From the NCBI GenBank assembly GCA_022709695.1, contig JAKLII010000015.1:1-35515 (forward strand): a DNA stretch of 35,515 nucleotides, written 5' to 3'. Below the pieces are notes generated by a model, which was not told where the DNA came from, searched no databases, and saw only the letters and a program-made list of their open reading frames with translations. The translations under genes and the position numbers were made by a program. This stretch comes from Bacteroidota bacterium (GTDB lineage Bacteria; Bacteroidota; Bacteroidia; Bacteroidales; SKPS01). Shown piece by piece: positions 20,036-27,569 of this stretch. The stretch's first letter is position 1. Every line of letters begins with the position of its first letter.

Positions 20036-20608
20036 ATGGAATATATCATCATTTTCATCGGATCTGCCTTTGTAAGCAACATTGTGCTTGCCCAGTTCCT
20101 GGGCATCTGCCCGTTTCTCGGGGTGTCGACCAAGGTGGGCACCGCTGTGGGTATGGGTACCGCCGTGATTTTTGTTATGACGCTGGCTACCATCGTCACC
20201 TGGCTGATCTATTACTACCTGCTGGTGCCGTTTCACATCGAATTCCTCCAAACCATCAGCTTTATATTCATAATTGCTGCCCTGGTACAAATGGTTGAAA
20301 TCATCCTGAAAAAATCGGTTCCCAGCCTGTACCAGGCACTGGGGATTTACCTTCCGCTCATCACCACCAACTGTGCTGTGCTCGGGATCGCCATCCTTAC
20401 CATCACCAAGGAATACAACCTCATGCAGGGGGTGGTCTACACCATCTCCATCGCCGTCGGATTTACCTTCGCCATCATCCTGTTTGCCGGTATCCGCGAG
20501 CAGCTTGAACTGACCGAAGTACCCAAGGGGATGCGTGGTATTCCTATTGCCCTGATCATCACCGGAATACTCTCCCTGGCATTTATGGGGTTCGCAAATT
20601 TGGTCTAG
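20036..20608 (+). CDS. rnfA: Rnf complex subunit A (membrane)
   Basis: 190 aa with six membrane helices. Homologue of NqrE and partner of RnfE. Signature motifs are NIVLAQFLGICPFLG (15-29) with the conserved cysteine, and the second half-repeat TTNCAVLGIAI at about 110-120. Together with RnfE it shows the inverted-topology pseudo-symmetry known for this pair. It closes the rnfBCDGEA set; a heptamer array and the ftsE-like gene follow within 50 nt. Confidence 0.93.
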   Translation: MEYIIIFIGSAFVSNIVLAQFLGICPFLGVSTKVGTAVGMGTAVIFVMTLATIVTWLIYYYLLVPFHIEFLQTISFIFIIAALVQMVEIILKKSVPSLYQALGIYLPLITTNCAVLGIAILTITKEYNLMQGVVYTISIAVGFTFAIILFAGIREQLELTEVPKGMRGIPIALIITGILSLAFMGFANLV

Positions 20609-20609
20609 A

Positions 20610-20658
20610 GTCGGCAGTCGACAGTCGGGAGTTTTGAGTTATGAGTTATAAGTTATGA
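20610..20658. repeat. Degenerate heptamer array overlapping the ftsE start codon
   Basis: Seven consecutive 7-nt units: GTCGGCA, GTCGACA, GTCGGGA, GTTTTGA, GTTATGA, GTTATAA, GTTATGA. The last unit supplies the ATG of the ftsE-like gene (20655-20657). The final units are the same types as in the 6161 and 25126 arrays. Confidence 0.8.
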
Positions 20659-21347
20659 ATGACGCCCATCCTGTCATCAGTCTGAAAGATGCATCGATTT
20701 TCATCCACAACATCCTGATATTAAGCGATGTGAATCTGTCGCTGCAGCCGGGGGAGTTCCGGTACCTGATTGGCAGAACCGGAAGCGGCAAGAGCAGCCT
20801 TATCAAAACGTTGTACGGCGAACTGCCACTGCAGCAGGGGGATGGCGAGGTGGCAGGTTTCGACCTGAAGAAACTGAGGACCCGGCAGATTCCTTATCTG
20901 CGCAGAAAACTCGGGATCGTATTCCAGGATTTTCACCTGCTGATGGACCGCAATATCAAGGAAAATCTGCTGTTTGTGCTCAGGGCAACCGGATGGGACG
21001 ACAAAAGGCTGATGGAGAACCGGATAGAGAAGGTACTCGACAGCGTGGGACTGAAAACCAAAGGTTTCAAGCGGCCGCACCAGCTCTCAGGGGGAGAGCA
21101 GCAACGGGTGGTGATTGCCAGGGCATTGCTCAACGAACCGGAAATCATCCTGGCCGACGAACCCACAGGCAACCTCGACCCACAGACCTCAGACGAGATC
21201 ATGACCTTGCTTTCCGATATTCATAAACAGGGAAAAGCCATCCTAATGGCAACCCACAACTATTCGCTTATCCGGAAGTTCCCTTCCAGCATCCTCAAAG
21301 TTGATAAGGATGGAGTGAGTGAAGTGGGGGCTGAAGTGCTGATGTGA
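20655..21347 (+). CDS. ftsE: FtsE-like ABC transporter ATPase
   Basis: 230 aa ATP-binding cassette protein. Walker A is GRTGSGKSS (40-48), Q-loop VFQDFH (Q91), signature LSGGEQQR (144-151), Walker [13 protein letters not shown] (164-175) and H-loop H201. The short size and [16 protein letters not shown] features fit FtsE, which with the membrane protein FtsX regulates peptidoglycan hydrolases at the division septum. No ftsX lies next to it, so the partner must be elsewhere, or this is another LolD/MacB-like cassette ATPase. It could be read through from the rnf operon (47 nt after rnfA). The start codon lies within a heptamer repeat unit. Confidence 0.8.
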   Translation: MNDAHPVISLKDASIFIHNILILSDVNLSLQPGEFRYLIGRTGSGKSSLIKTLYGELPLQQGDGEVAGFDLKKLRTRQIPYLRRKLGIVFQDFHLLMDRNIKENLLFVLRATGWDDKRLMENRIEKVLDSVGLKTKGFKRPHQLSGGEQQRVVIARALLNEPEIILADEPTGNLDPQTSDEIMTLLSDIHKQGKAILMATHNYSLIRKFPSSILKVDKDGVSEVGAEVLM

Positions 21348-21422
21348 TGATTTGACGAAGATGGAATGTAATGCCTGAAATGTAAAACACTCAGCATATT
21401 GCAGTTCGAAATCGAAGCAGAA

Positions 21423-22688
21423 TTACAGCTTTACAAATTTTTGATTGAAGTACAGTCCGTTGGCACTCCCTAGTGTTAATAGGTATAAGCCCGATGGCAA
21501 TGACTGAATTCCAATATGAATCACCTTGTTATCTGAATTTACTCTTTGGCTCAACATTACTCTTCCCTGCAGATCCGTAACAATCACTTGGTATTCAGTC
21601 TTAACATCATTCAATAATTTGATCATCAGGTAATCCGATACAGGGTTAGGAATAACAGAGAATTCATTTGACCGGGTATTGTTTACAACACCAACACCGC
21701 CACTGTAATAGTAATTAGACCGAGTCAGCAGGATTGAGGCAGAATAAGCTGTATCTACATAGCGAATAACAGTTGGTCTGTGCAATCTGAAAAGCTTATC
21801 CAAGACAGAGGGAACATCTGATTTTGGCATTGCAGTCGTTGTTGCTAAAATCCCATCGTAAACCGTATTGTAGGTGTATATGGGATCCCAGCTCTGCTGT
21901 GAAAAGGCGAAATAGGTCATGTCAGTGATATTGCCAACACTATCATAACAATAACCCCATCCACTGTAAGGTGTATTTCCCATTATATACTGTTCAAAAT
22001 ATAGGCTTCCGACAGAATCATAAAAGTAATTGTATTGTCCCTCCACATTTCCTATCCAATCTTTCTGAATTGCACTTAAAAGCTTACCGGAATTTAAATC
22101 ATATGTGTATAAAGAGTAAGAATATAGAGTTAGATTTCCCTGATTATCCGGAAGATATAAAGAGTCAGCAATCAGTTCTTGTTGTGTATTGTAAACCCAA
22201 ACCCGTTTTTCTTCAAAGGAATAGGTCGTCTGACCTAATACCATCTTATAGTTAATCTGACTTCGTAGTTTCCCTGAAGCCGTGTAACTACATTTATAAG
22301 AATATCCGGCAGAATCCGCAGGAGTCGCAAAGAATATGATTGTGGATGTAGAGTCCAAGTCAGCACCAATATAAAAACATCTCTTAACCGTTTTTACTGC
22401 AGGGGAAAGAAAATGAATAATGACAGAGGAATCCAGGAGACCGTTGGGTTTATAATAGTGAGTGGTTTCATTATCTATAGGTGTGACAGAACTTTTCCCA
22501 GTATGCTGTATCTCCTTAATCGTCCTTCCTAGTACATCGTATTGATAAGAATAAAAACCGTCCTCACCCCCGGCACAAACTCTGGTATGAACGATACTGT
22601 CAAGTTTCTCAGTGAAAAGAACCTGTGAAAATTGGGCATCAACCATACTAAAAGCCAGTAAGAATAGTATAAGACAGATCGCCTTCAT
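21423..22688 (-). CDS. Secreted repeat-rich protein with T9SS sorting domain
   Basis: 421 aa. The start at 22688 is chosen because it gives a signal peptide (MKAICLILFLLAF, then an AQ cleavage region near residue 18-19). The body has many Tyr/Asp-rich strands of the YDxxG kind (for example YQYDVLGR, TYDLNSGK, YDSVGSLY, YDSVGNIT), reminiscent of RHS/YD-type beta repeats. The last 75 or so residues are a type A T9SS sorting domain (VIPNPVSDYL, then LQGRVML, then LPSGLYLLTL, ending KFVKL). It is probably displayed or released through T9SS. A -7-like TAATTTCG is on the minus strand at 22720-22713. AT-rich compared with its neighbours. Biological role unknown. Confidence 0.82.
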   Translation of the reverse strand: MKAICLILFLLAFSMVDAQFSQVLFTEKLDSIVHTRVCAGGEDGFYSYQYDVLGRTIKEIQHTGKSSVTPIDNETTHYYKPNGLLDSSVIIHFLSPAVKTVKRCFYIGADLDSTSTIIFFATPADSAGYSYKCSYTASGKLRSQINYKMVLGQTTYSFEEKRVWVYNTQQELIADSLYLPDNQGNLTLYSYSLYTYDLNSGKLLSAIQKDWIGNVEGQYNYFYDSVGSLYFEQYIMGNTPYSGWGYCYDSVGNITDMTYFAFSQQSWDPIYTYNTVYDGILATTTAMPKSDVPSVLDKLFRLHRPTVIRYVDTAYSASILLTRSNYYYSGGVGVVNNTRSNEFSVIPNPVSDYLMIKLLNDVKTEYQVIVTDLQGRVMLSQRVNSDNKVIHIGIQSLPSGLYLLTLGSANGLYFNQKFVKL

Positions 22689-22823
22689 TGGATTTTCCCA
22701 TTTGATTCTATGCGAAATTAGATAAAATATCCGGTTTAAATGTTGCATAAGAAATACTTACTGAAAAGTTGTTGCTTCCAATGGTCAGATCTTTTTCAAT
22801 GCGCAAATAAGACAAACCTGTTT

Positions 22824-23951
22824 TTAGGATTTCAGCAAATCAATGATCTTCAACGCATTGCCAGTATTGGAAAACCTCGCCTCCAACACAGTATTCCTTT
22901 TAGTCGCTTCATCCGCAGTAAACTCCATCTCCTGAACCGATTGCAGCAGGCTGCGTAGTTCTCCGGTGGTTTTGCCGACGTGGCACAGGGATTCCAGTCC
23001 GGTGCCCTCCACCATCATGGGGTTTACGATCGCAAACCTGCCCTGGAAAAGCGCTGCCAGCAGTTTCAGTTTCAGCCCGGTGGGTTGGGAAGTAATGAGC
23101 AGATGCCCGTGTGCCGCACTGATAAGCTGTTGCATCCCGGAGGGCGACGGGTTGGAGATGAGTTCCACGGCAGGATATTTTTCGATTTCCCGCATCAGGA
23201 ATCCCGGGGGATTCATCCCTGCCACCTTCAGCGGGAGCCCATTCGATCCGGCAAAAACCGGAAGAAGGTCCATCACGGCCCGGTAGTTTTCAGCTATATC
23301 GAGTTTGCCGTGGTACAGGAAAAATTCTCCCCGGCCCGGCTGCGAAAGCACCGTATCGTACTGGTGAAAAGCGTAGATGCCGCATACTTTGCCGGAACCA
23401 AACCGGTCGCTGAAATATTTTTCGTCGTTGGGTGATATGGCCAGGATCTTCTCTGCACGCGCCAGCAGCACTTCGTACCGCCTCAGCCGGAACGCCTCCA
23501 GCCGGAAAAACCATCGTTTGAGGAGATTTCGCTCACCCGCTGCCAGATGACTGTAATAGTCGTGTTCCACATTGGTGGTGCGCACCAGGATTTTTCGGTC
23601 TGCAAAACGGCTGTCGGTGAGGAAATACGACGTGTGCAACCCTTCGCAGAGAATGGGATCCGTATCTTCCAGAAGGCGCTTAACCAATGCCTCCGAGACC
23701 CTGCTCCTCACGATATAGGGCTCCGGTGAAAGTTGTGAAAGAAGTCCGGTCTTACGGGGGTAATAATGGACTTCGGCACAAACCTCCCTAAGTTCCGGCG
23801 CTTCGGATCTGCCATACTGAAAACAATGGAGGACCACTTCAACACCTGCCTGGTGGAGTGCTTTCAGTTTGTAGTACACATCGATCACTCCACCGTAATC
23901 CGCAGGCCAGGGCACATCAAAACTGATCACATGGAGTTTTCGGGGGGTCAT
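22824..23951 (-). CDS. Glycosyltransferase (GT-B fold, GT4-like)
   Basis: 375 aa. The N-terminus (HVISFDVPWPADYGG) is typical of GT-B glycosyltransferases, in which the glycine-rich loop binds the acceptor. The C-terminal half has the donor-domain features NPSPSGMQQLISAAHGHLLI and PTGLKLKLLAALFQGRFAIVNP, in place of the usual E-x7-E. It is likely to work in cell-surface polysaccharide or lipid-linked glycan synthesis. Its ATG overlaps the end of the upstream glycosyltransferase by 4 nt, so the two are co-translated. The donor and acceptor sugars cannot be told. Confidence 0.75.
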   Translation of the reverse strand: MTPRKLHVISFDVPWPADYGGVIDVYYKLKALHQAGVEVVLHCFQYGRSEAPELREVCAEVHYYPRKTGLLSQLSPEPYIVRSRVSEALVKRLLEDTDPILCEGLHTSYFLTDSRFADRKILVRTTNVEHDYYSHLAAGERNLLKRWFFRLEAFRLRRYEVLLARAEKILAISPNDEKYFSDRFGSGKVCGIYAFHQYDTVLSQPGRGEFFLYHGKLDIAENYRAVMDLLPVFAGSNGLPLKVAGMNPPGFLMREIEKYPAVELISNPSPSGMQQLISAAHGHLLITSQPTGLKLKLLAALFQGRFAIVNPMMVEGTGLESLCHVGKTTGELRSLLQSVQEMEFTADEATKRNTVLEARFSNTGNALKIIDLLKS

Positions 23952-25084
23952 CTGTCAGATGGAATTACCTCATTTACAAACCTATTCAGGACGGCCCGTT
24001 CATTCTCCCAGCAAAGCACTCCGGCAGCTTTCACCAGGTTCTCTTTCCAGGTTTCCCTCTGTTTTTCATCAAACAACAACGTTCTCATTGTCCCGGCAAG
24101 TATTTCGGGCTGGAGGCTGTCTGTTACAATTCCTACTCCGTACTGATCAATGATCCTTTTGACCTCCGGCAGGTTGGTACCAATTACCGGAATGCCTGCA
24201 TGGATATAGTCGAACAATTTGTTTGGCAGCGAAAACCTGTAATTGATGTTGGTGTCTTTGTCCAGCGTAAGGCCTCCATCGGCCACTCTCGTATACATCT
24301 TCAACCGCTCCATCGGCACCCTGGGGACAAACATCACTTTATCAGCCAGGTTCCGCTGAAGTACCTCGTCTTTCAACTGCGAAATCACATCCCCGTCGCC
24401 CACAAACAGCAATAGCACCCCTTCAAGGTGCTGCATGGCTTCCACCGCCTCCTCCGCTCCACGCTGGATGTTGATGCCAGATCCCTGCAGGATCAGAATC
24501 TTCCGGTCTTCCGGCAATCCCAGGTTGGTTCGCGAAAGGGTAAAATGATCGTTGATTTCTCTTTCCGGTATATTTCGCACCACCGTGGTATCGATACCAT
24601 ATTCGTCGTGATACAGCTGCGCAATGGAATCATTTACCGTGATCATCTTCCCCAGTCGTGGCAGCATCCAGCGCTCAAGCGTTTTCCAGGTTCGCCAGGC
24701 AAAGGATCCCCTTACAAGCTCCGGCACTCCTGTGAAATACTCGTGTGCGTCGTAGATCAGGGGTTTTCGTCTGAACCGGCTCATCAGAAAATTGGGGAGC
24801 AGCGTGTCGAGATCGTTGCTAAAATACAGATCGGCACTATGGAACATAAGCCACAGGAAAAGACGCAGATTGAAACAGGCATAAAACAGGGGCCCCCGCT
24901 CAAACAGCAGCTTCATTCTGTGCACGGCATAGGGGCGCTCATCCATCGGCAGGCTTTTGCGCCGGCGGCGCCCCACCAGCAGCACCCCGAAGCCCATATC
25001 CGTCAGCACCATGCATGTGCGGTGTACCCTCCGGTCGGTAACAAGATCATTAATAACGGAGACGATAACACGACGCTGATTCAT
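23948..25084 (-). CDS. Glycosyltransferase (GT-B fold, GT4-like)
   Basis: 378 aa. The N-terminal Rossmann half begins VIVSVINDLVTDRRVHR and contains the conserved YDAHEYFTGVPEL segment (about 119-131). The donor-binding half has ILQGSGINIQRGAEEAVEAM, LLLFVGDGD and SLPNKLFDYIHAGIPVIGTN (near 290-310), all usual in GT4-like enzymes. First gene of a two-gene unit with the next glycosyltransferase. A -7 match TAGCTTTG (minus, 25096-25089) lies only 5 nt before the ATG, so the mRNA may be nearly leaderless. A heptamer array lies just beyond it. Involvement in surface glycan synthesis is inferred. Confidence 0.8.
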   Translation of the reverse strand: MNQRRVIVSVINDLVTDRRVHRTCMVLTDMGFGVLLVGRRRRKSLPMDERPYAVHRMKLLFERGPLFYACFNLRLFLWLMFHSADLYFSNDLDTLLPNFLMSRFRRKPLIYDAHEYFTGVPELVRGSFAWRTWKTLERWMLPRLGKMITVNDSIAQLYHDEYGIDTTVVRNIPEREINDHFTLSRTNLGLPEDRKILILQGSGINIQRGAEEAVEAMQHLEGVLLLFVGDGDVISQLKDEVLQRNLADKVMFVPRVPMERLKMYTRVADGGLTLDKDTNINYRFSLPNKLFDYIHAGIPVIGTNLPEVKRIIDQYGVGIVTDSLQPEILAGTMRTLLFDEKQRETWKENLVKAAGVLCWENERAVLNRFVNEVIPSDR

Positions 25085-25088
25085 TGTG

Positions 25089-25096
25089 CAAAGCTA
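25089..25096 (-). promoter_or_regulatory. -7 promoter box of the glycosyltransferase pair
   Basis: TAGCTTTG on the minus strand fits TAnnTTTG and ends 5 nt from the ATG. The -33 position falls within the heptamer array, where no TTTG is visible. Confidence 0.35.
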
Positions 25097-25111
25097 GGGA
25101 ATTAGGTGGAA

Positions 25112-25146
25112 GTTAGGAGTTAGAAGTTATGAATTATGAGTTATAA
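25112..25146. repeat. Degenerate heptamer array upstream of the glycosyltransferase start
   Basis: GTTAGGA, GTTAGAA, GTTATGA, ATTATGA, GTTATAA: five units of period 7 with the same variants seen at 6091 and 20610. It runs directly into dispersed repeat copy 1. Confidence 0.85.
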
Positions 25147-25256
25147 GTTGATTTTAACCCCGAAGGGGTGATATTATTATAGGTTTAGGAAGTTGAGAAT
25201 ATTTTGCTCCCCTCCCCTCTCAGGGGAGGGGCTGGGGGTGGGGTTTTGTTGGGATA
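25147..25256. repeat. Dispersed intergenic repeat, copy 1
   Basis: It begins GTTG-TTTTAACCCCG-like, then CGGGGTGATATTATTATAG-like sequence, then a GC-rich palindrome (CCCCTCCCCTCTCAGGGG and beyond) and a G-rich tail. It is clearly homologous to 28838-28950 and in the same orientation; both copies follow a GTTAGGA-type array. Confidence 0.85.
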
Positions 25257-25261
25257 AGATA

Positions 25262-25310
25262 TTTGTTTTACTCAACAGATTGAGTAAATTTGCTCAGTAT
25301 ATTGAGTAAA
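25262..25310 (+). promoter_or_regulatory. Promoter and tandem palindromic operator of ATPase B
   Basis: TTTG (25262-25265), 19 nt, TAAATTTG (25285-25292) is a full consensus promoter. Laid over it are two adjacent 22-bp units: TTTACTCAA-CAGA-TTGAGTAAA (25267-25288, perfect 9-bp inverted repeat) and TTTGCTCAG-TATA-TTGAGTAAA (25289-25310, 7 of 9 matching). A protein bound here would cover the promoter spacer, the -7 box and the start site, as expected for repression. Confidence 0.7.
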
Positions 25311-25319
25311 ATCGAAATC

Positions 25320-26504
25320 ATGTTTGAAAGATCTGTTTTACAGCTACTTAGAGGTCGTATCTTAGAACCCAGAAGATATATCCAGGTGCTGATGGGTCCG
25401 AGACAAGTGGGTAAAACCACCCTGATTACACAGATGATGCAGAAAAAGGAGTTTCCAATGGTATACCATGCTGCGGATGGTGTTCCCGCCGGCAATACCC
25501 AATGGCTGGAGCAAATCTGGGAAGCCGGGCGTCTGGAGCTTAAGACCCAAAACCTCCCATCACTGGTGCTGGTAGTAGATGAAATCCAAAAACTGCATCA
25601 ATGGAGCGAAACCGTTAAAAGACTTTGGGACGAAGACAGTCGGGAAGGGAGAAACCTGAAAGTCATTTTGTTGGGCTCCTCACAGATCCTGGTACAAAAA
25701 GGGCTTTCGGAGTCGCTGGGCGGCAGGTTTGAAGTGATCAGGATGGGTCATTGGAGCTATCAGGAAATGCGCGATGCCTTCGGAATAGATCCGCGGCAAT
25801 ATGCATGGTTCGGTGGATATCCGGGAAGCATCCCGCTGATGGAAGATGAATCACGCTGGAGGAACTATATCCGTGACTCTCTGGTTGAAACCGCCATTTC
25901 ACGTGATATTTTCCAGATGACCAGGATCGACAAACCGGTTTTATTGCGGAATCTGTTTGAACTGGGCTGCAGTTATTCAGGACAGGTTCTTTCCTACACA
26001 AAAATACTTGGTCAGTTAAAAGAAGCTGGCAACTCAACCACACTGGCCCATTACCTGCGTTTGCTGGATACTGCAGGATTGCTCGGTGGATTGGAAAAAT
26101 ATTCCGATAAAACAGTTCGGCAAAGATCTTCCAGCCCAAAATTTCAGGTTCACAACCCGGCATTGAGAACCATAAGGACTCCTCAAAAATTTCAGGATTC
26201 ACTGGCAGATCCTCAGGAATGGGGCAGAATTGTAGAAGGCGTGGTTGGCGCCGGGCTTCTCAACGAGGCATTAACCAGGGATTTCAGGATTTATTACTGG
26301 CGCGAAGGTGACCATGAAGTAGACTTTGTGATAGAATACCAGGAAAAGATTGCAGCGCTTGAGGTTAAGAGCAGCCATGTTCGAAAACTCCCGGGATTAA
26401 AAAAGTTCAGGGATCGCTATCCATCCTGCAAATCATACATCATCGGGCGGGACGGCATTCCATGGGAAGAGTTCCTGCTGTTGAACCCTCTGGACTTATT
26501 GTAG
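25320..26504 (+). CDS. AAA ATPase with DUF4143 C-terminal domain (ATPase B)
   Basis: 394 aa from ATG 25320; a TTG at 25290 lies inside the operator and is unlikely to be the start. Walker A is GPRQVGKTT (26-34), Walker B LVVDEIQK (84-91), sensor-like GSS (119-121). A winged-helix-like segment spans about 222-262 (SYTKILGQLKEAGNSTTLAHY). The C-terminal DUF4143 part has EVDFVI with ALEVK (D335, E348, K350), the pattern of a PD-(D/E)xK nuclease-like fold. These proteins are common in Bacteroidota and archaea, and their function is not established. It has its own operator-like promoter. murB follows 41 nt later. Confidence 0.85.
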   Translation: MFERSVLQLLRGRILEPRRYIQVLMGPRQVGKTTLITQMMQKKEFPMVYHAADGVPAGNTQWLEQIWEAGRLELKTQNLPSLVLVVDEIQKLHQWSETVKRLWDEDSREGRNLKVILLGSSQILVQKGLSESLGGRFEVIRMGHWSYQEMRDAFGIDPRQYAWFGGYPGSIPLMEDESRWRNYIRDSLVETAISRDIFQMTRIDKPVLLRNLFELGCSYSGQVLSYTKILGQLKEAGNSTTLAHYLRLLDTAGLLGGLEKYSDKTVRQRSSSPKFQVHNPALRTIRTPQKFQDSLADPQEWGRIVEGVVGAGLLNEALTRDFRIYYWREGDHEVDFVIEYQEKIAALEVKSSHVRKLPGLKKFRDRYPSCKSYIIGRDGIPWEEFLLLNPLDLL

Positions 26505-26528
26505 CATTGTTCTTATCAATCAATAGAT

Positions 26529-26546
26529 TATCAAAGTCCTTTGATA
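26529..26546. promoter_or_regulatory. Palindrome overlapping the murB start
   Basis: TATCAAAG-TC-CTTTGATA is a perfect 8-bp inverted repeat ending on the A of the murB ATG. It could be an operator or an RNA hairpin that hides the ribosome entry site. Confidence 0.4.
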
Positions 26547-27562
26547 TGCAAATCGAAACTTCCAAATCGCTCCAACCCTTCAACACCTTTGGGATCCGGG
26601 CAACCGCAGCATACTATGTTGCCATTGAAGATGTGCCTGCCCTGCAGTTATTTCTGAAATCGGACTACCCGGAACCTGACAACATGCTCGTATTGGGTGG
26701 CGGCAGCAACCTGCTTTTCACCGGCGATTTCGACGGACTTGTGCTGCACATGCTGAACAAAGGGATCGAAATCATCTCAGAGGATGAAAACGGAATAGAG
26801 GTGCGGGTGCAGGCCGGCGAAGTGTGGGACGATTTTGTCACCTGGTGCACGGAGCGTAATCTCTATGGCGTTGAAAACCTGGTGGCCATTCCGGGTTCGG
26901 TGGGAGCCGCTCCGGTGCAGAACATCGGGGCTTACGGGGCTGAGGTAAAGGATGTGATCGCATCTGTGGATACCGTGACAATAGAGGATGGAGACCTCAG
27001 AACCCTGACGGCTGCTGCCTGCGGATTCGGCTACCGCTCCAGTATTTTCAAACGGGAATTGCGGGGCCGTGCTATCATCACCTCGGTGGTCTTCCGGTTG
27101 CAGAAAAGCGGTGTCCTCAACACCGGTTACGGTGACGTACAGAAGATGCTAAGCGAGCGGGGGATTACCGATCCGCGTCCGGCAGACATAGCCGCTGTGA
27201 TCCGGTCGATCCGCAGCGCCAAACTCCCCGATCCGGCGATAACCGGCAATGCAGGCAGCTTCTTTAAAAACCCGGTCATCGGGGAAGTGGAGGCAAAGGC
27301 CCTCCGGGCATCACACCCCGGTCTTCCCTGCTGGCCGCAACCCGACGGCACGGTTAAATTGGCAGCCGGCTGGCTGATCGAGCAATGCAGATTAAAAGGC
27401 TTCAGAATGGGGAATGCCGCGGTTCACGACCGGCAGGCGCTGGTGCTGGTGAACGCCGGTGGAGCCACCGGGTATGAGGTAATGGCCCTGGCAAACCACA
27501 TCATCAAAACAGTATGGCTTCAGTTTGGGATCAGGCTCGAACCCGAGGTGAACATCCTCTGA
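26546..27562 (+). CDS. murB: UDP-N-acetylenolpyruvoylglucosamine reductase
   Basis: 338 aa FAD enzyme that makes UDP-N-acetylmuramic acid in the cytosolic part of peptidoglycan synthesis. Features: NTFGIRATA near the N-terminus, LGGGSNLLF (51-59), PGSVGAAPVQNIGAYGAEV (FAD-binding and substrate segment, near 116-134), GYRSSIFKREL and the catalytic region GNAGSFFKNP (serine at the active site), and a C-terminal AGWLIEQCRLKGFRMG. The size fits the longer (type I, E. coli-like) MurB. The start at 26546 is chosen from the MQIETSKSLQPFNTFG start. Its stop TGA is directly abutted by the stop of the opposite-strand protease gene. Confidence 0.95.
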   Translation: MQIETSKSLQPFNTFGIRATAAYYVAIEDVPALQLFLKSDYPEPDNMLVLGGGSNLLFTGDFDGLVLHMLNKGIEIISEDENGIEVRVQAGEVWDDFVTWCTERNLYGVENLVAIPGSVGAAPVQNIGAYGAEVKDVIASVDTVTIEDGDLRTLTAAACGFGYRSSIFKRELRGRAIITSVVFRLQKSGVLNTGYGDVQKMLSERGITDPRPADIAAVIRSIRSAKLPDPAITGNAGSFFKNPVIGEVEAKALRASHPGLPCWPQPDGTVKLAAGWLIEQCRLKGFRMGNAAVHDRQALVLVNAGGATGYEVMALANHIIKTVWLQFGIRLEPEVNIL

Positions 27563-27569
27563 TCAGAGG
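27556..27569. other. 14-bp palindrome formed by two abutting stop codons
   Basis: CCTCTGATCAGAGG. The murB stop TGA (27560-27562) and the protease stop read on the other strand (TCA, 27563-27565) touch with no gap, and both genes end CTC TGA. It may act as a weak bidirectional hairpin. Confidence 0.7.
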
